A stretch of 64,000 nt of DNA, from the NCBI RefSeq assembly GCF_001618425.1, contig NZ_BDCU01000029.1, positions 124,001 to 188,000 on the forward strand. The letters run 5' to 3'. A model generated the notes under the pieces. The model was not told the DNA's origin and did no database searches. It was given only the letters and a program-made list of their open reading frames with translations. This DNA comes from Nocardia fusca NBRC 14340. Its GTDB lineage: Bacteria > Actinomycetota > Actinomycetes > Mycobacteriales > Mycobacteriaceae. Positions 24,630 to 33,932 of the stretch are shown piece by piece; the first letter of the stretch is position 1, and every line of letters begins with the position of its first letter. Made by a program: the position numbers and the translations under genes.

Positions 24630-25760
24630 CTATGGGGTGCGGCGCAGGGTGAACGGCCTGGGGATCGCCGCGTTGGTCACGATCGGGCGTGTGTCACCGC
24701 CGCCGATGACGCGCAGCGAGGTGTTCTCGGTGAGGGCGGCGGCTGCTGCGGTGACCAGATCGTGGGCGACCGCGGCGCCCGCGCAGGTGAAGGGGCCGGA
24801 GCTGAAGGGTACGTAGGGGCCGTTCGCACTCGGTCGAGCCCAACGGTCGGGTCGGAACGCCCCTGGTCTGGACCAACGTTGTTCGTCGTGGTGGAGCAGG
24901 TAGGGGCTGACGGAAAGCTGGTCACCGGCCTGGAAGGCGACTCCGCCGAACTCGGTGGGCCGCGGGACGGGACGGCTGACCATCCAGGAGACCGGCCGGT
25001 GCCGCGCGGCCTCACGTACGACCCGGTCGACGGGCCACGGCCATGGTGAGCCAGGAGAGTGGAGACTGCCCAGCAGCACCGACCACGCCAACGAGTAGCC
25101 CAGCGGTCCCACAATGGACCGGAACATCAGCACATACAGCTGCGCCACCGTGGAATCGGGGACCTCGTCGGGGCAGGCACCGATCACCGCATCGAGCAGA
25201 TCCCGCGGTCCGGACTCCGCCGCGTGGCCGGTGTCGCGGCGCCGAGCCCGGACCTGCTCGGTCAGCACGGTCGATAGTTCGGCGCGCAGCAGCTGAGCCC
25301 GCGCCCGCTGCCCCATCCGGGCCGGGCGAAGCGCACCCACGCGTGCGTTCCGTTCCAGTAACCGCCGCAATTCGGGAGCACCATCGGGGTGCAGCAGCAC
25401 ATCCGCGGTGCATCGATACACCAGCTCGACCCCCGCCGCAGGCCAGCGGGTGACGGAGGACATTTCGATCGCCGCGGCCGCGAGGGACTCGCGGTACCGG
25501 GGCGCATGCGTCCGCAGAATCGCGCGCGCCGCGCGGCCGAAATCGACCTGCACAGACCGCGAAGGCAGCATGGACCCGAAGAACTCGGACATCCCCTCAT
25601 TGAATGCGCGGTCGTTCAACACCGTCAGCGCCAGGCCCGTATCGCCGACACACCACCCGCCCCAGGGCAGCCTGAACACCTCCCCCGAGCTGGTTCGGCG
25701 AAGATTTTCGAGAAAATCCAACGGATCGCGCCGGAACCGGAGCATCTCTGTGAAACCCAT
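24630..25760 (-). CDS. Cytochrome P450, candidate peptide-crosslinking enzyme
   Basis: The 376-residue P450 has the K-helix EAAR (250-253), a FRPDRW meander and the heme loop FSSGPFTCAG with ligand Cys326. It is shorter than the usual 400 residues. The I-helix region (about 199-227, LYVLMFRSIVGPLGYSLAWS) lacks the customary acid-alcohol pair AGx(D/E)T, as in some P450s that perform oxidative coupling rather than hydroxylation. ATG 25760 is preceded by AGAGGA. The 23-codon peptide gene follows after 44 bp. No ferredoxin, NRPS or PKS gene is near, so a peptide substrate encoded next door is the simplest reading; a stand-alone biotransformation P450 is the alternative. Confidence 0.85.
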   Translation of the reverse strand: MGFTEMLRFRRDPLDFLENLRRTSSGEVFRLPWGGWCVGDTGLALTVLNDRAFNEGMSEFFGSMLPSRSVQVDFGRAARAILRTHAPRYRESLAAAAIEMSSVTRWPAAGVELVYRCTADVLLHPDGAPELRRLLERNARVGALRPARMGQRARAQLLRAELSTVLTEQVRARRRDTGHAAESGPRDLLDAVIGACPDEVPDSTVAQLYVLMFRSIVGPLGYSLAWSVLLGSLHSPGSPWPWPVDRVVREAARHRPVSWMVSRPVPRPTEFGGVAFQAGDQLSVSPYLLHHDEQRWSRPGAFRPDRWARPSANGPYVPFSSGPFTCAGAAVAHDLVTAAAAALTENTSLRVIGGGDTRPIVTNAAIPRPFTLRRTP

Positions 25761-26318
25761 CGAACGGTCCTCTCACGGAGAGGGGTGAGCGGTTCATCAG
25801 GTGCTTTCGAGCTGAACCCATCCACTGGACCTGCGTACAACCGCAGGCCTGACGTAGCCTTTCAATCCTAACCGGCTCGTCCAGGCCGGTATGGACCGCG
25901 GCGGTGATCACCATGCCCGGATCCGGGACAAAAGGTGGGTGTGACCTGAGTGATCAGGTGCGGGGCATCGGGCTCGCAGGCCAAGTGCTCGGCCACGCCG
26001 GGTTCGGGGCCGGCACGCCACCGTGGCGGTCTCCGACCGCGTCTCGGTCCACGCCGCGCCGGGCGGCGGGCTCGGGTGACGCCGTCTCCGATTCGCTCGA
26101 GCAGGGCACATCGGACGCACCCTGCCGACCGCCGTACCTCCGTCCGGCCCCGGCACACCGTCACGACATCGTTAGCCGAAGCCGCTCACGAACACAGCCG
26201 GATCACCGGCCGGGCCGTCGAAGGTTTCGAGGACGGCTCGACGATCGCTGCCGCGCCGCGGCGGCGAACCGACCGAAACGACGGCGTTCACGGCCGTCGC
26301 AACGGCATGGGCGATACC
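25761..26318. other. Intergenic stretch upstream of the P450
   Basis: About 560 bp between the P450 and the cysteine hydrolase gene, both leftward. Only read-through-like frames are seen. It should carry the P450-peptide promoter. Confidence 0.4.
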
Positions 26319-26987
26319 TCAGCCCGAAACATGCGGCGGGTCGGCCCAATACTGTGGGCTGCGGCCATAGTGCGGCGTCGAATACGCGCGGTCCCATGTC
26401 GCGCCGGCGGCGATGAGCTCGCGCCACGGCGCGACCTCGACATACATGACCCGCATCGAGTTCAACGACCCGATGTGCAGATCGGGTCCGTCGGTGGTGA
26501 CCGCGTCCTCGGCAACGGCGACCTCGAAATTTCGTTCCAGGGCGGCGCGGACCGTCGCCTCCACACAGACGTTGGTCTGCAGTCCGCAGACGATCAGACG
26601 ATCGGCGCCGAGCGTGCGCAGGACGGGGTCGAGCTCGGTGTAGGCGAAGAAGCTGTGCCGGGTTTTGTCGAGTACCAGCTCCCCCGGTTCGGGTGCGACG
26701 GCATCCATGATCTGCGAACGCCACAGCTTCTCCTCCTCGGACAGCACCGGCAGCCGATCCGCGCGGCTCGCGCGGTGGCGGGCCGACCGCGGTGTCATCG
26801 CCGACGAGGACACCTGGCGCGAATAGATCACCGGAATCCCCTGCGACCTCGCCTCGTGGATCAACGATCGGCATTCGGCCACCACCTCGTCCCGCCTCCA
26901 TAGCGGCGGCCACCCGTAGGCGTCCCGGACATCCTGCACCAGATACGAGTTCTGCACGTCCACCACGAGCAATGCCAACGACCCCAC
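26319..26987 (-). CDS. Isochorismatase-like cysteine hydrolase
   Basis: The 222-residue protein has the Asp-Lys-Cys triad of the isochorismatase-like family: Asp in LLVVDVQNSY at the start, Lys in LDKTRHSFFAYTELD, and Cys in CGLQTNVCVEATVRAA. It could hydrolyse an amide (nicotinamidase, N-carbamoylsarcosine amidase type) or act on an isochorismate-like ether; the specificity loop is not diagnostic. GTG 26987 is preferred because GGGG lies five bases upstream, whereas GTG 26993 abuts it. A divergent TetR gene starts 293 bp away and may control it. Confidence 0.83.
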   Translation of the reverse strand: MGSLALLVVDVQNSYLVQDVRDAYGWPPLWRRDEVVAECRSLIHEARSQGIPVIYSRQVSSSAMTPRSARHRASRADRLPVLSEEEKLWRSQIMDAVAPEPGELVLDKTRHSFFAYTELDPVLRTLGADRLIVCGLQTNVCVEATVRAALERNFEVAVAEDAVTTDGPDLHIGSLNSMRVMYVEVAPWRELIAAGATWDRAYSTPHYGRSPQYWADPPHVSG

Positions 26988-27280
26988 GAACACCCCTTGT
27001 TTGTATCGAAAGCTGCTGTGCCTCAATGCCTCCAGCAGGCGAACTCCCATTATGGGCTGCTGGTCGGGGCGGCGGCGCACATCCGGGCTCATCGGCGGAG
27101 TCGAGGGCGCAGATCTGCGGGGACGCCCCGCGGCCGGTGCGGGATTCGAGGCCTGTGCCACCTCGGCTGCGCCGCGACGTGACGACAATTCGCCCGGGGT
27201 CCGGCAGGAGACCGTCCGGGCAGTGCAGCCGGTGGGCCCGGCCATCGGTAACGTCAGTGCCCGAGGAGGTGGTCGGTGCG

Positions 27281-27904
27281 GTGAACACGGAAATAATGCG
27301 GGCGAGGCAGGAACGGCGGCGCGTGATCGTGGCCGCGGCATCCGGGTTGTTCGCCGCCTGCGGTTATCGGGCGGCGAGTATGGACGAGATCGCCTGCCGG
27401 GCCGGGATCAGCAAACCGGTACTGTACAAGTCGTTTTCGAGCAAGCTCGAACTCTATCTGGCGGTTCTGCACGAGGCGGTACAGGTATTGCGTGCCACGC
27501 TCAGCGCGGCATTGGCCGCCACCCGGGATATGCGATCGATCGTGGTGGCGACGGTGACCGCGGTGTTCGACTTCGCCGACAACCACGCGCGCAGCGCTGC
27601 CCTGCTGGCCGGCGCGGCCGACGCCGAGGAGCCTTCGGCGCAGCGTATGGCACGCCAGGCCACCACGATCTGCACCGATGCCCTGTTGCAGGCGCTGGCA
27701 CCGTCGGCCTCGCTGCGGGCCGAGCGGGGATGGCTCATCGCGGCGGAGATGGTCGGGATCGCGCAGTCCTGCGCGCGCGACTGGGTGGTCACCGGTAAGC
27801 GACTGCCCAAACACGAAGCCGTTGCCACGACCGCCGGTTTGTGCTGGTCCGGCCTGGCCGGTGTCCAATTGGCGCCGAAGAGCCCGGTCCCTGCCGCGGA
27901 CTGA
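27281..27904 (+). CDS. TetR family transcriptional regulator
   Basis: The 207-residue regulator has a clear TetR helix-turn-helix (VIVAAASGLFAACGYRAASM, then GISKPVLYKSFSSKLELYLA) and a C-terminal domain ending QLAPKSPVPAAD that is typical of an actinobacterial group next to fatty-acid or wall genes. GTG 27281 is chosen, with GAGGAGG upstream; ATG 27296 is possible. It is divergent from the cysteine hydrolase. It ends 216 bp before the FAD oxidoreductase gene, whose promoter region carries a separate palindrome. Confidence 0.85.
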   Translation: MNTEIMRARQERRRVIVAAASGLFAACGYRAASMDEIACRAGISKPVLYKSFSSKLELYLAVLHEAVQVLRATLSAALAATRDMRSIVVATVTAVFDFADNHARSAALLAGAADAEEPSAQRMARQATTICTDALLQALAPSASLRAERGWLIAAEMVGIAQSCARDWVVTGKRLPKHEAVATTAGLCWSGLAGVQLAPKSPVPAAD

Positions 27905-28026
27905 GCCCCGTCTCCGAGGTGGAGACAGCGAGTATTCCGGCCGGATGGCGTGCTCCCGCGGCGTGGGCCGGTGATCGTCTCGAATCGGCACAGCGGGTCT
28001 GCGGCGCCCGGACACGGCGGCAGGCC

Positions 28027-28044
28027 ATGTGATCGGGATCACAT
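28027..28044. promoter_or_regulatory. Crp/GlxR-like binding site upstream of the FAD oxidoreductase
   Basis: ATGTGATCGGGATCACAT is a perfect inverted repeat (8-bp arms, 2-bp centre) and fits the Crp consensus TGTGA-N6-TCACA. It ends 7 bp before the -35-like TGTCAC element. Confidence 0.6.
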
Positions 28045-28051
28045 AACGAAC

Positions 28052-28079
28052 TGTCACGTTCTCCGGGCCTGCTCTGTCC
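28052..28079 (+). promoter_or_regulatory. Possible ECF41/SigJ-type promoter
   Basis: TGTCAC (28052-28057), then 16 bp, then CTGTCC (28074-28079) resembles the -35 and -10 elements reported for ECF41-group sigma factors. It lies about 40 bp before the oxidoreductase start, and an ECF41-like factor is encoded as the next gene. Confidence 0.45.
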
Positions 28080-28120
28080 AATAGCCGACCCAACGGACGA
28101 GCCCCTTCACGGAGAGAACG

Positions 28121-29302
28121 ATGAATACCGACACTGCCCACGAGATCGTTGTCCTCGGCGCCGGCTACACCGGTCTGATCGCCACCGCCCGCCTGGCCCG
28201 CTACACCCGCAGACTGAACACTCACATCACTGTGGTGAACCCTTCTCCCCGCTTCACCGAGCGGCTGCGCCTGCACCAGGTCGCCGCGGGCCAGGAGCTG
28301 GCCGACTTGCGGATTCCGGATCTACTGGCGGGGACCGGCGTGGAATTCCACCGGGCCGCGGCGACCGCCATCGACACCGCCGACCGCACCGTCACCCTCG
28401 ACGACGGCGCGGTCCTGCACTACGACCGGCTGGTCTACGCCCTCGGCAGCACCACCGATACGAGCTCTGTCCCGGGCGCGGCGGACCACGCCTGGACCCT
28501 CGACAATCCCGCCCTGGCGCATCACTTCGCGCAGCGGTTGCCCGAGATCGCCGCAGCAGGGGGCACCGTCACCGTCTGCGGGGGCGGACTCACCGGCATC
28601 GAGACGGCCGCCGAGATCGCCGAGGCGCACCCCGGGCTGACGGTCAACCTGATCAGCGCGGCCGAACCCGGCACCATGATGGGCGAGAAGGCCCGCGCCT
28701 ACCTGAACCGTGCCCTGGACCGGCTGGGAGTGGTCCGCACGCTCGGGGTGAAGGTCACCAAGGTCCTCCCCGACGCCGTGCGGCTGGACACCGGCGAGGT
28801 CGTGGCCTCGGATCTGACCCTGTGGACCACCGGCGTACGGGTGTCGCCGCTCGCCGCCACGGCCGGAATCGCGACCGACGCGAAAGGACTCATCATCACC
28901 GACGCCACTCTGCGCTCGATATCGCACCCGGAGATCCACGCCGTCGGGGACGCCGCCCGCGTGCAGCAGGCGTGGGGACAGCTGCACGGCACCTGCCAGA
29001 GCGGTGTGGTCACCGCGGACTACACCGCCGCCGCCATAGCCCGGCTCCGGCGCGGAAAAGTGGTGAAACCGCTGCGCTTCGGCTACTTCCACCAGCCGGT
29101 GAGTCTGGGCCGGAAGGACGCGGTCATCCAGTTCACCCACGCAGACGACACCCCGAACAGGTGGTATCTCCGGGGCCGGGCCGCGGTGATCTACAAGGAA
29201 CAGGTCAGCAGCAGCCCGACGGTGGCCGCCAAGGCGAGCCGCTATGTGAAGATCCCGGTACAGCTGTCGAAGGGCGGCCGTGCCACCCGGAAGGCCGTAT
29301 GA
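28121..29302 (+). CDS. FAD-dependent NAD(P)H oxidoreductase (NDH-2-like)
   Basis: This 393-residue two-dinucleotide-binding flavoprotein has the FAD Rossmann motif VLGAGYTGLIATARL (11-25), the NAD motif VTVCGGGLTGIETAAEIAE and the late FAD motif HPEIHAVGDAARV. It looks like type II NADH dehydrogenase relatives but lacks the C-terminal amphipathic membrane-binding helix of respiratory enzymes. ATG 28121 follows GGAGAGAACG. The ECF41-type sigma gene follows after 83 bp. ECF41 factors are commonly encoded beside a carboxymuconolactone decarboxylase, oxidoreductase or epimerase, and this gene would be that partner. Confidence 0.87.
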   Translation: MNTDTAHEIVVLGAGYTGLIATARLARYTRRLNTHITVVNPSPRFTERLRLHQVAAGQELADLRIPDLLAGTGVEFHRAAATAIDTADRTVTLDDGAVLHYDRLVYALGSTTDTSSVPGAADHAWTLDNPALAHHFAQRLPEIAAAGGTVTVCGGGLTGIETAAEIAEAHPGLTVNLISAAEPGTMMGEKARAYLNRALDRLGVVRTLGVKVTKVLPDAVRLDTGEVVASDLTLWTTGVRVSPLAATAGIATDAKGLIITDATLRSISHPEIHAVGDAARVQQAWGQLHGTCQSGVVTADYTAAAIARLRRGKVVKPLRFGYFHQPVSLGRKDAVIQFTHADDTPNRWYLRGRAAVIYKEQVSSSPTVAAKASRYVKIPVQLSKGGRATRKAV

Positions 29303-29385
29303 CCATTCGGGGTCCGCGGGGCCGCGAAGCCGCACAGTTTCCCGGCCCCCGCGGAATACGAACCTCTGACCGATAGGACAGCACC

Positions 29386-30300
29386 GTGCCAGAGCGCGAT
29401 ACCCACCAGCCGCTCCCCGAGCCCGAGCTGCCCGGCGAGCCGATCGACCCGTTCGTCGAACACCGTCGGCTGCTCTTCGGTACCGCTTACCACCTCCTGG
29501 GCAGTGTCGCCGATACGGAGGACATCCTGCAGGACACCTGGTTGAAATGGCGTGCGGTGGATCAGGCGTCGGTGGCTCATCCGAAGGCCTACCTGGTGCG
29601 CACGGTGACCAATCTCGCGCTGAACCACCTCACCTCCGCCCGGGCCGCCCGCGAAACCTATATCGGTCCCTGGATCCCCGAACCGGTTATCACCGCACCG
29701 ACCGCCGCCGAGGAGAGCGAAATGGCCGATACCGTGTCGACGGCGATGCTGGTCGTCCTCGAAACACTCAATCCCGTCGAGCGCGCCGTATTCGTCCTGC
29801 GTGAGGTCTTCGGCTACTCCTACGCCGACATCGGCGGCTTCCTCGACCGCCCCGAGGCCACCGTCCGCCAGATCCTGCACCGCGCCCGTTCGCATGTGCA
29901 TGCCCGCCGTCCCCGATTCGACGCGGACGATGCGGCACGCAAACAGATCACCGAGAAGTTCATGGCAGCCTGTCATGGCGGCGACCTCAACGCGCTCATG
30001 GAATTGCTCGCACCGGAAGTGACGCTGTGGAACGACGGCGGTGGCATCGTCACCGCGGCCCGCCGCCCGCTGCACGGACCCGACCATGTCGCGCGCTGGC
30101 TACTGGGTGTCCTGGCCAAACCGGACTCCGCCGGCGTCCGGCTCGAACCCGTGGTCGTCAACGGCGAGCTGAGCATCGTCGGCACACTCGGCGACTTCCG
30201 CATCGGCGCCTTCACCTACGACATTCGCGACGGCCGCATCGAGAACATCCGCTTCCAGGTCAATCCGGAAAAGCTGCGCGGTATCCAGGCAGCGGACTGA
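29386..30300 (+). CDS. ECF sigma factor, SigJ/ECF41 type, with SnoaL-like C-terminal domain
   Basis: The 304-residue protein has sigma regions 2 (LFGTAYHLLGSVADTEDILQ) and 4 (VFGYSYADIGGFLDRPEATVRQILHRARSHV), joined by a linker with the ECF41 motif WIPEPV. It ends in a SnoaL_2-like domain of about 110 residues with VTLWNDGGG, a form of the conserved DGGG motif. In ECF41 factors this C-terminal domain replaces a separate anti-sigma factor. The start is GTG 29386. It probably transcribes the upstream oxidoreductase gene from the 28052-28079 element. No anti-sigma gene is present. Confidence 0.9.
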   Translation: MPERDTHQPLPEPELPGEPIDPFVEHRRLLFGTAYHLLGSVADTEDILQDTWLKWRAVDQASVAHPKAYLVRTVTNLALNHLTSARAARETYIGPWIPEPVITAPTAAEESEMADTVSTAMLVVLETLNPVERAVFVLREVFGYSYADIGGFLDRPEATVRQILHRARSHVHARRPRFDADDAARKQITEKFMAACHGGDLNALMELLAPEVTLWNDGGGIVTAARRPLHGPDHVARWLLGVLAKPDSAGVRLEPVVVNGELSIVGTLGDFRIGAFTYDIRDGRIENIRFQVNPEKLRGIQAAD

Positions 30301-30373
30301 AACCCTCGCACCACCGAGGAAACCCGATTGCCCGGTCCGGACCCACCCGGCTCGGAACGAGGCGGCGCGGCGA

Positions 30374-33300
30374 TCAGCCCCGGCCGGTTTCGTCCACCAT
30401 CCACGCGGCGATCTGGGCGCGGGAGGTGAACCCCAGCTTGGTGAGGATGTTCTCGACGTGCCCCTGGGCAGTGCGTGGTGAGACAACGAGTTCGGTGGCG
30501 ATCTGCCGGTTGCTCAGGCCCCGGGCGACCAGTGCGGCGACCTGCCGCTCCCGTTTGGTCAACCGGGCCGTCCGGTCGGGGTCGGCGGTCGCGCCGGTGG
30601 ATTGTTCGCGCAGTGCGTATGCCAGCGCCGCGGAAACGCTCATCGTGCGGCCCCGCTCGAATGCCGCATCGAACTTGTCGTCGCCGAGAGTTTTTCGCGC
30701 CGACTGCTCGCACTCCTCGTGGAAGTGCGACAGCGTATCGAAGACGCGGCCGCGGCTGCCTCCGGCCGGCCAGAGGTGGCGAGCGGCTCCCATGAGCACC
30801 GCGGCCCGCTCCGTCTCCCGGCGGTGGCAGGCGATCCATGACAACGCTTCGAGGCAGAAGGTCACCACCATGTGGCTGTTGAGCGGGCGGTCGACGCGCA
30901 AAGCGTCCTCGATCAGCTCCTGCGCACGGTCGACGTTGCCGCGGCGCCACTCGGCGACGCCCAGGCCTCGCATGGCCAGCGCGCGATACAGTATTCCTCC
31001 GCACCCCTCGGTGATAGCGATCAGCCGCTGCTGGTGCTCGATCGCTTTCTCCGTCTCGCCGCGCATTTCGTACGTCATGCCCAGCAGAGTCAAGGCATGA
31101 ATGTGGAGATGGCCGGTGAGGTTCGACCGGTAGACGTCGATGGCGGCCTCCAGGAGCGGTTCGGCACGCGAGGGGTCGCCACTGAGCAGGGCCAAGCCCG
31201 CCGCCGCGTGGTTCATCTGCGCCTGCAACATCGGCGTCGGGTCGCGTTCGGCCAGCACCCGGCCCTCCTGGAGCAGGGTCGCCGCGGACCGGAAATCGCC
31301 CTGCGCCGCCGCCATGTCGATGGCGACGCGCAGTGTCTTCACCCGGTCGGGGATCGATATAGCACCGGGGTGGGCGAGAACCCGTTCGATCCAGGACCGT
31401 CCTTCACCGTAGAAGCCGCGGAACACCCAGAACTCCCACAGCGCGGCGGCCATCTGCAGGCCTGCTTCCGCTGCTTCTTCGGTGTCCTCGGACAGCGCGG
31501 ATTCGAGGGCCTCGCGCAGATTGGGGTGCTCGCGCTCGAGCCGGGCGATCCAGCCGGGCTGCGCACGGCCGATCCATCCGGCCTCCGCGTCCAGCGCCAG
31601 CCGCCTGTACCAGGCGCGGTGCCGTCGGCGCAGCTCCTGGTACTCGCCGGATTCCCGCAGCTTGGATCGACCGTAGTCGCGCAGGGTCTCCAGCATCCGG
31701 AACCGCACGACGGAACCCGACTCCTCCCGGAGCAGTATCGACTTGTCCACCAGGCCGGAAAGCGCATCGACGATTTCGGCAGGTGCCGAGTCGACACCGC
31801 ACACCTGCTCGACCGCATCCAGTCCGCAGCTACCGGCGAACACCGACAAGCGGGCCCATGCCCGCTGTTCGGCCTGCGAACACAGGTCATAGCTCCAGTC
31901 CAGGCACAGCTTCATCGATTGCTGCCGGGTCGGCGCGGTGCGGAAAGAACCGGTGAGCAGCTCGTATCGGTCCGTCAGCCGGGCCAGGATCTGGTCCGGC
32001 GACAGCGTGCGCAGGCGTGCGGCGGCAAGCTCGATCGCCAGCGGCACTCCGTCCAACCTGGCACAGATCCTGGTCACCGCGACCATATTGTCCTCGGTCA
32101 GCTCGAATCCCGGTACCACCGCCGCGGCACGCTCGACGAACAACGTCACCCCGTCGAAGCGGGGCAGCCCTTTCAGCGATGGTCGATGATCGGGATCCGG
32201 AACTGTCAACGGCACCACCCGCTGGATAACTTCGCCGGCGATCTTCAACGGCTCGCGGCTGGTGATGATGGTCCGTACACCCGGGCACGAGGCCAGCAGC
32301 GCCTCGGTCAGCTCGGCGACCGCCTCGATGATCTGCTCGCAGTTGTCCAGGACGAGCAGCGCTTCGCGGGGCCACAGGTAGTGCATCAGGGTCTCGAGCA
32401 ACGGCCTCGTCGAGTCGTCCCGTACCCCGAGCGTTGCCGCTACGGTGTCGACCAGTAGCCCGGCATCGGACACGGGCGTCAGATCGATCAGCCATACCCC
32501 GTCGGCGAAATCGCGCTGAACCTGCGACGCGGCCTTCAGCGCCAACCGCGTTTTGCCCACGCCACCGGTACCGACGAGGGTAACCGAACGCGACCTCGAC
32601 AGCTGCTTCTTGACCTCGGTCAACTCGGCGCGCCGATCGACGAGCCCGGTCAGCTCCAGTGGCAGATTGCCACCGGTACTCTCGCCGACCGGCTCCGCCT
32701 GCCGCCCACCTTCTGCCGAACTCCTCGACAGCGAGCGTTCGGGCCCGGGATGGGTCAGCAGGGCCAGTTCGCCCGTCGGACTCCCGCGGCGCCGCTGTAC
32801 CCGCCGGACGGCTTCGCCGAACTCCGCGGCAGAGGGGCGTTCGCGGCGATCCCGCCTCATCGCCGTTTCCACCAGCGTCGCCACCTCGTCGTCGATCCCG
32901 CACTGTCGCGGGTCAGGCAGGTCATGGGTGGTGATCCGCAGGAACTGTGTCACCAGATTCTCGCCCCTACGCCGCTCGAAGGCGGCATGCCCGGTCAGCG
33001 CGCAGAACAGGGTCGCGCCGAGCCCGTAGACATCTGATTCCGGCGTCGACGGCTGTCCCTCGAGCACTTCGGGTGCGGTGAACGCGGGAGAGCCGGTCAC
33101 TGCGCCGGCGGCCGTCTCGAAACCGCCACCGATATGTGCGATACCGAAATCGATCAATGCCGGCTCGCCGAAATCGGTGAGCAGAATATTGCCCGGTTTC
33201 ACATCCCGATGCACTATCCCGAGCCGGTGAGCCGCCTCGAGCGCGCCTGCGGTCTTCGATCCGATCCGCAGCGCATTCTCCGACGAAAGCGGGCCGTGCC

Positions 33301-33646
33301 GGCGGATCCACAAATCGAGAGACCCCGAGGGGTGATAGGGCATCACCAGATAGGGGCAACCACCGGAGAGTGTGCCCACCTCCAGCACGGTCACGATATT
33401 CGGGTGCCCGGTCGAGCGGCCCATCGCCCGCTGCTCCCGCAGAAATCGGGCCCGATTGTCCTCGTCCAATCCGGCGGTGAAAACTTTCACCGCAACGGTC
33501 CGGTCCAGCTCCGGCTGCCGGCAGCGATACACCACCCCGAATCCACCCCGGCCGATTTCCACAGCATCCAGGTAACCGGCCGCGCTCAATTCGGCGCGAA
33601 ACGATATCGTCTCGCGCTGCGTGCGGAGTAGGTCATCACCGCTCAT
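30374..33646 (-). CDS. PknK-like regulator: Ser/Thr kinase fused to NB-ARC ATPase and LuxR HTH
   Basis: The 1090-residue multidomain protein has, in order, a Hanks kinase (about 24-285: GRGGFGVVY, VAVKVF, HRDVKPGN, DFG, APE), a linker, an NTPase with Walker A GTGGVGKTRL and Walker B ALLVLDNCE, a long helical repeat region (about 650-1000) and a C-terminal LuxR helix-turn-helix (LTKRERQVAALVARGLSNRQ). The architecture is that of mycobacterial PknK, a soluble kinase that couples phosphorylation to transcriptional control. No membrane segment is seen. ATG 33646 directly precedes the kinase. It is divergent from ctaD with 286 bp between them. Confidence 0.92.
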   Translation of the reverse strand: MSGDDLLRTQRETISFRAELSAAGYLDAVEIGRGGFGVVYRCRQPELDRTVAVKVFTAGLDEDNRARFLREQRAMGRSTGHPNIVTVLEVGTLSGGCPYLVMPYHPSGSLDLWIRRHGPLSSENALRIGSKTAGALEAAHRLGIVHRDVKPGNILLTDFGEPALIDFGIAHIGGGFETAAGAVTGSPAFTAPEVLEGQPSTPESDVYGLGATLFCALTGHAAFERRRGENLVTQFLRITTHDLPDPRQCGIDDEVATLVETAMRRDRRERPSAAEFGEAVRRVQRRRGSPTGELALLTHPGPERSLSRSSAEGGRQAEPVGESTGGNLPLELTGLVDRRAELTEVKKQLSRSRSVTLVGTGGVGKTRLALKAASQVQRDFADGVWLIDLTPVSDAGLLVDTVAATLGVRDDSTRPLLETLMHYLWPREALLVLDNCEQIIEAVAELTEALLASCPGVRTIITSREPLKIAGEVIQRVVPLTVPDPDHRPSLKGLPRFDGVTLFVERAAAVVPGFELTEDNMVAVTRICARLDGVPLAIELAAARLRTLSPDQILARLTDRYELLTGSFRTAPTRQQSMKLCLDWSYDLCSQAEQRAWARLSVFAGSCGLDAVEQVCGVDSAPAEIVDALSGLVDKSILLREESGSVVRFRMLETLRDYGRSKLRESGEYQELRRRHRAWYRRLALDAEAGWIGRAQPGWIARLEREHPNLREALESALSEDTEEAAEAGLQMAAALWEFWVFRGFYGEGRSWIERVLAHPGAISIPDRVKTLRVAIDMAAAQGDFRSAATLLQEGRVLAERDPTPMLQAQMNHAAAGLALLSGDPSRAEPLLEAAIDVYRSNLTGHLHIHALTLLGMTYEMRGETEKAIEHQQRLIAITEGCGGILYRALAMRGLGVAEWRRGNVDRAQELIEDALRVDRPLNSHMVVTFCLEALSWIACHRRETERAAVLMGAARHLWPAGGSRGRVFDTLSHFHEECEQSARKTLGDDKFDAAFERGRTMSVSAALAYALREQSTGATADPDRTARLTKRERQVAALVARGLSNRQIATELVVSPRTAQGHVENILTKLGFTSRAQIAAWMVDETGRG

Positions 33647-33932
33647 CGGTGAAATCGCCCCGGGGCAACGTTGTGCGAAGCGAAAGAAACCATGGGCTCA
33701 CCTCTTGCCCGCTCCACTATATCCCCGGCCGGAGAAGTCCCCCGCTGACCGGTTCGATATGCGGAAAAAAGCGCTCGGCGCTTACTCGCACACACCTCCC
33801 TCACCTCTTTCCCGGGTGTCGCTGCCCGACTTTTCCAGGCCGTTCGGGCAGGGTTTAGCCGGACGCGGCGTGGGTATCGGCGCGGGCACCAGTGGTTCGA
33901 ACGCAAGCGGTGGCTCGGATGAAGGAGAGCGC

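Noticed and set aside
24169..24816. Rightward ORF beginning MELRGLEPLTPTPA
   Set aside because: Its start is the translation of the reversed tRNA T-arm fragment, a well-known source of false ORFs. The rest is antisense to the 73-aa ORF, the peptide gene and the P450 end.
30872..32458. 528-aa rightward ORF
   Set aside because: Antisense shadow of the PknK-like gene.
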